Source: an uncultured Acidimicrobiales bacterium
GTDB taxonomy: Bacteria > Actinomycetota > Acidimicrobiia > Acidimicrobiales > UBA10347
Length of the DNA: 15,541 nt
Reading direction: 5' to 3'
Assembly: GCA_937942965.1 (NCBI GenBank)
Contig: CALDGN010000366.1
Span: forward strand, 1-15,541
Numbering within the stretch: the stretch's first letter is position 1; each line of letters begins with the position of its first letter. Under the pieces are notes generated by a model. It worked only from the letters and a program-made list of their open reading frames with translations. It had not been told where the DNA came from and did not search any database. Both the position numbers and the translations under genes were made by a program. This document shows positions 13,763-15,541 of this stretch, in pieces.

Positions 13763-14956
13763 ATGAAAACCAAGAAGCCGAGCCTTTGGCTCGTCATTCT
13801 TGCTGCGTTCGCAATGTTCGCAGCAGCTTGCGGCTCTGACAGCGCCGTCGACACCGTTACCGATGCAGCTTCGGACGCTGTCGAGGACGCTGCCGAAGCA
13901 GTCGATGACGCCGTTTCCGGCGACAGCGACCAGCCTGGCGCTGGCAAGACCGCACTCATGGGTCGCGCAAACTGGTCGTCTGGCTATGTCCAGGCTCAGA
14001 TTCTGCACGACCTGATGGAAGAGCTCGGCTACGACGTGTCGAGCCCCGATGATCTCGAGTTCGCTCCCGACCTCGGCTACCAGACGATGGCCGAAGGCGA
14101 CATGCACTTCTGGGCCAACAGCTGGTACCCCGGCCACCTCTCATGGTGGGAAGGCGAGCGCACTGACGGCACCTCGATCGGTGATCACCTCACCCGTCTC
14201 GAAGGTTCCCTCATGCCAGGTGGCGGCCTCCAGGGCATGCTCATCACGAAGTCGTGGGCCGAAGACAATGGCATCACCACGATGGACGACATCAACGCCG
14301 ACGAGGCTCTCTGGAGCCAGCTCGACAGCGATGGCAACGGCAAGGGCGAGTTCTACGGCTGCCCCGAAGACTGGACCTGCGACGACATCATGGCCTCGCA
14401 GATCGCCTTCGCTGGTTGGGACAACCTCGAGCAGACCCAGGCTGGCTACGACGCCATGTTCGCTGAGTTCCTCGACCTTGCACAGGCCGGCGAGCCCGCA
14501 ATCATCTACACCTGGACGCCAACGAGCTACCTCGCTCAGGCTGTTCCCGGCGAAACCACCATGTGGCTGTCGATGAACAACGACTCGGTCCTCGATGACT
14601 CGAACCCACTCGGCAAGGAAGGCGGCGCTGAATACGCACAGCGCCGTGACGGCCAGATCGGCTACAGCGGCCTCGGAGCAGACACCTGCCTCCAGGGTCC
14701 TGACGGTTGCCAGGTTGGTTGGCTTGCAGCCGACATCGAAATCACCGCCAACACCGATTGGTTGAACGACAACCCAGCCGCCGAGGCACTGTTCGGCGAA
14801 TTCAAGCCACCACTGATCGACCTCGCTATCGCCGGTGTTGCGCTCAGCAACTCCGACGGTGCACAGGCCGACGTCGAAGCCATCGCTGCTGACTGGATCA
14901 CGAACAACCGTGGTCTCGTTGACGGCTGGCTCGACACCGCTCGTGCCGCTGGCTGA
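13763..14956 (+). CDS. proX: ProX-like substrate-binding lipoprotein of the betaine-type importer
   Basis: 397 residues. A lipoprotein signal peptide (KTKK, hydrophobic 8-22, lipobox AAAC with C23) anchors it to the outer face of the membrane. An acidic, Ala-rich helical spacer (27-56) follows. The OpuAC/ProX fold starts near residue 62: [27 protein letters not shown] (118-129), [15 protein letters not shown] (249-263). W71, W121, W128/W129 and W251 are candidates for the aromatic cage that holds a quaternary ammonium group. C200 and C206 in GCPEDWTC correspond to the disulfide of E. coli ProX, and the [10 protein letters not shown] run before them is typical of this subfamily. A second Cys pair, C309 and C316, may form another disulfide. 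Glycine betaine, proline betaine, choline, TMAO or DMSP are all possible. It is the last gene of the operon. Confidence 0.94.
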   Translation: MKTKKPSLWLVILAAFAMFAAACGSDSAVDTVTDAASDAVEDAAEAVDDAVSGDSDQPGAGKTALMGRANWSSGYVQAQILHDLMEELGYDVSSPDDLEFAPDLGYQTMAEGDMHFWANSWYPGHLSWWEGERTDGTSIGDHLTRLEGSLMPGGGLQGMLITKSWAEDNGITTMDDINADEALWSQLDSDGNGKGEFYGCPEDWTCDDIMASQIAFAGWDNLEQTQAGYDAMFAEFLDLAQAGEPAIIYTWTPTSYLAQAVPGETTMWLSMNNDSVLDDSNPLGKEGGAEYAQRRDGQIGYSGLGADTCLQGPDGCQVGWLAADIEITANTDWLNDNPAAEALFGEFKPPLIDLAIAGVALSNSDGAQADVEAIAADWITNNRGLVDGWLDTARAAG

Positions 14957-14968
14957 TTGAACTGACCA

Positions 14969-14984
14969 TCGAGCTTCGGCTCGA
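14969..14984 (+). terminator. First UUCG hairpin after the ProX-like gene
   Basis: TCGAGC-TTCG-GCTCGA, a 6-bp stem with a stable UUCG loop, 12 nt after the stop. No T-tract follows, so it probably assists the stronger terminator 16 nt downstream or blocks 3' decay. Confidence 0.55.
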
Positions 14985-15000
14985 CGTCACATTCGCTTGA

Positions 15001-15035
15001 GGGCGGGGGCTTCGGCCCCCGCCCTTCTGCGTTTT
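15001..15035 (+). terminator. Rho-independent terminator of the importer operon
   Basis: A perfect 10-bp GC-only stem (GGGCGGGGGC and GCCCCCGCCC) with a TTCG loop, followed by TTCTGCGTTTT. This is the clearest terminator in the window. Confidence 0.92.
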
Positions 15036-15063
15036 CCTGCTGCGCCGCGGACGCACGGTTCGT

Positions 15064-15069
15064 TACGCT
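15064..15069 (+). promoter_or_regulatory. Candidate -10 box for a leaderless small gene
   Basis: TACGCT (fits TAnnnT) is followed by CACGAC and then the GTG start, the spacing expected if transcription starts at the start codon. There is no ribosome site. Confidence 0.45.
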
Positions 15070-15075
15070 CACGAC

Positions 15076-15375
15076 GTGCAGCACCGCCGCTTCTACGTCA
15101 CGACCCTCAGCGTTGATGGCCAGGTCTTGCCGTCGCACGGCGGCGATCTTGTCGTTGCGCAACGGGTCGAGAACCCGGCAATCGACTGGGAGCTCGTGCA
15201 TCAGACGAGCGAAGACGTCGAGCTCGCAGCGGCGCCGTGCACGCTCGAAATCGGTAGTCCCGACGGCGACTTCTCGGGCAACGCGCTCGTCGTGCGCTCC
15301 GATGGACGAAGCCACGTGTTCCGTGGAGCCGGCGAGCTCGTCGGGTTCGACGGCTTCGTATCGGATCCCGAGTAA
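15076..15375 (+). CDS. Small hypothetical protein (99 aa)
   Basis: Not recognised. A soluble, acidic, mostly beta-type protein without signal peptide or membrane segment. It opens QHRRFYVTTLSVDGQVLPSHGG and contains CTLEIGSPDGDFSGNALVVRSDGRSHVFRGAG; several Gly/Asp turns suggest a small beta-sandwich or barrel. The GTG at 15076 is chosen because a TAnnnT box sits 6 nt before it. It lies between the operon terminator and a nested hairpin, so it is likely its own transcription unit. Codon bias supports a real gene. Confidence 0.7.
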   Translation: MQHRRFYVTTLSVDGQVLPSHGGDLVVAQRVENPAIDWELVHQTSEDVELAAAPCTLEIGSPDGDFSGNALVVRSDGRSHVFRGAGELVGFDGFVSDPE

Positions 15376-15401
15376 GCGGATCTCGAATAGGCATCTCCGA
15401 A

Positions 15402-15444
15402 CTCACCGATCCAGTACCCGGAAACTGGGCACCGAATCGGTGAG
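15402..15444. terminator. Nested hairpin between convergent genes
   Basis: CTCACCGAT (15402-15410) pairs with ATCGGTGAG (15436-15444), and inside CCAGT pairs with ACTGG, with a 7-nt bulge on one side. It lies between the converging stops at 15375 and 15464 and may end transcription from both sides; a T-tract is missing. Confidence 0.55.
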
Positions 15445-15461
15445 AAGGAAGCGGTGGGCGG

Positions 15462-15539
15462 TCAGCCGCCCTTGTAGTTGAGGATTGTCTCGAGCCGATG
15501 CTCGACCGCAACCAGGTCACGCTGGTTGTCCATGACTTC
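15462..15539 (-). CDS. C-terminal end of an unknown protein (25 aa visible)
   Basis: The minus-strand frame enters from the right edge and ends with TGA at 15464-15462. The visible residues read EVMDNQRDLVAVEHRLETIL and then NYKGG, a helical end with charged heptads. It is too short to identify. Support comes from helical, codon-biased sequence and from the nested hairpin placed directly after the stop. Confidence 0.55.
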   Translation of the reverse strand, partial: EVMDNQRDLVAVEHRLETILNYKGG

Positions 15540-15541
15540 GC

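Noticed and set aside
14323..14352. [10 protein letters not shown] in the binding protein as an EF-hand or dockerin calcium site
   Set aside because: The same run before the Cys pair is known in ProX-type proteins; no second loop or flanking helix pattern of an EF-hand is present.
15107..15520. Minus-strand frame of 137 codons at the right end
   Set aside because: Extremely Arg-rich, out of frame with the true minus-strand C-terminus at 15462-15539 and opposite the better plus-strand gene.

Overview
The window is GC-rich, gene-dense DNA with strong G/C preference at third codon positions. It reads as chromosomal DNA of a free-living, probably aquatic, actinobacterium; an Acidimicrobiia-type organism is my guess, not something shown. 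Reasons are the F420-type luciferase-like oxidoreductase, GTG starts, very short or absent 5' leaders with TAnnnT-like -10 boxes, and actinobacterial-style lipoprotein and zinc-ribbon membrane proteins. No tRNA, rRNA, CRISPR array, integrase or insertion sequence was seen.

Left part (1-2650): the C-terminal part of an HD-domain metal oxygenase/hydrolase runs, with a 3-nt gap, into a complete Rieske-type oxygenase alpha subunit. The Rieske enzyme has Glu, not Asp, at the bridging position, as in enzymes acting on quaternary amines (GbcA, CntA). Converging on it is a luciferase-like (F420-type) oxidoreductase. Palindromic repeats with a conserved core and changing outer arms lie on both sides of the oxidoreductase gene.

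Middle part (2650-7340): a minus-strand run of LysR regulator, GFA-family zinc protein, MFS transporter and a small unknown protein. The first three are linked by 8-nt overlaps. Next come a plus-strand unknown gene and, converging on and overlapping it, a minus-strand membrane-anchored protein with an N-terminal CxxC knuckle and a large exported domain.

Right part (7340-15060): a complete ProU-type (glycine betaine/proline or related osmolyte) ABC importer: ProV-like ATPase with a CBS-type tail, two different ProW-like permeases, and a ProX-like lipoprotein, closed by a strong UUCG-loop terminator. Its most unusual trait is that each permease carries, after a complete ProW core, an extra polytopic C-terminal region of about 450-550 residues that known ProW/OpuAB proteins lack. 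The two genes look like an ancient tandem duplication, implying a heterodimeric channel with about twenty additional membrane segments. The importer lies between two hairpin/operator-like elements (an inverted repeat upstream of the ATPase gene; a perfect palindrome and a second hairpin before the ProX gene).

The right edge holds a small hypothetical gene with a leaderless-type start, and the C-terminal end of a minus-strand gene. A functional link between the importer and the Glu-type Rieske/HD pair (uptake plus breakdown of a quaternary amine or aminophosphonate) is plausible but is inference; several unrelated genes separate them.
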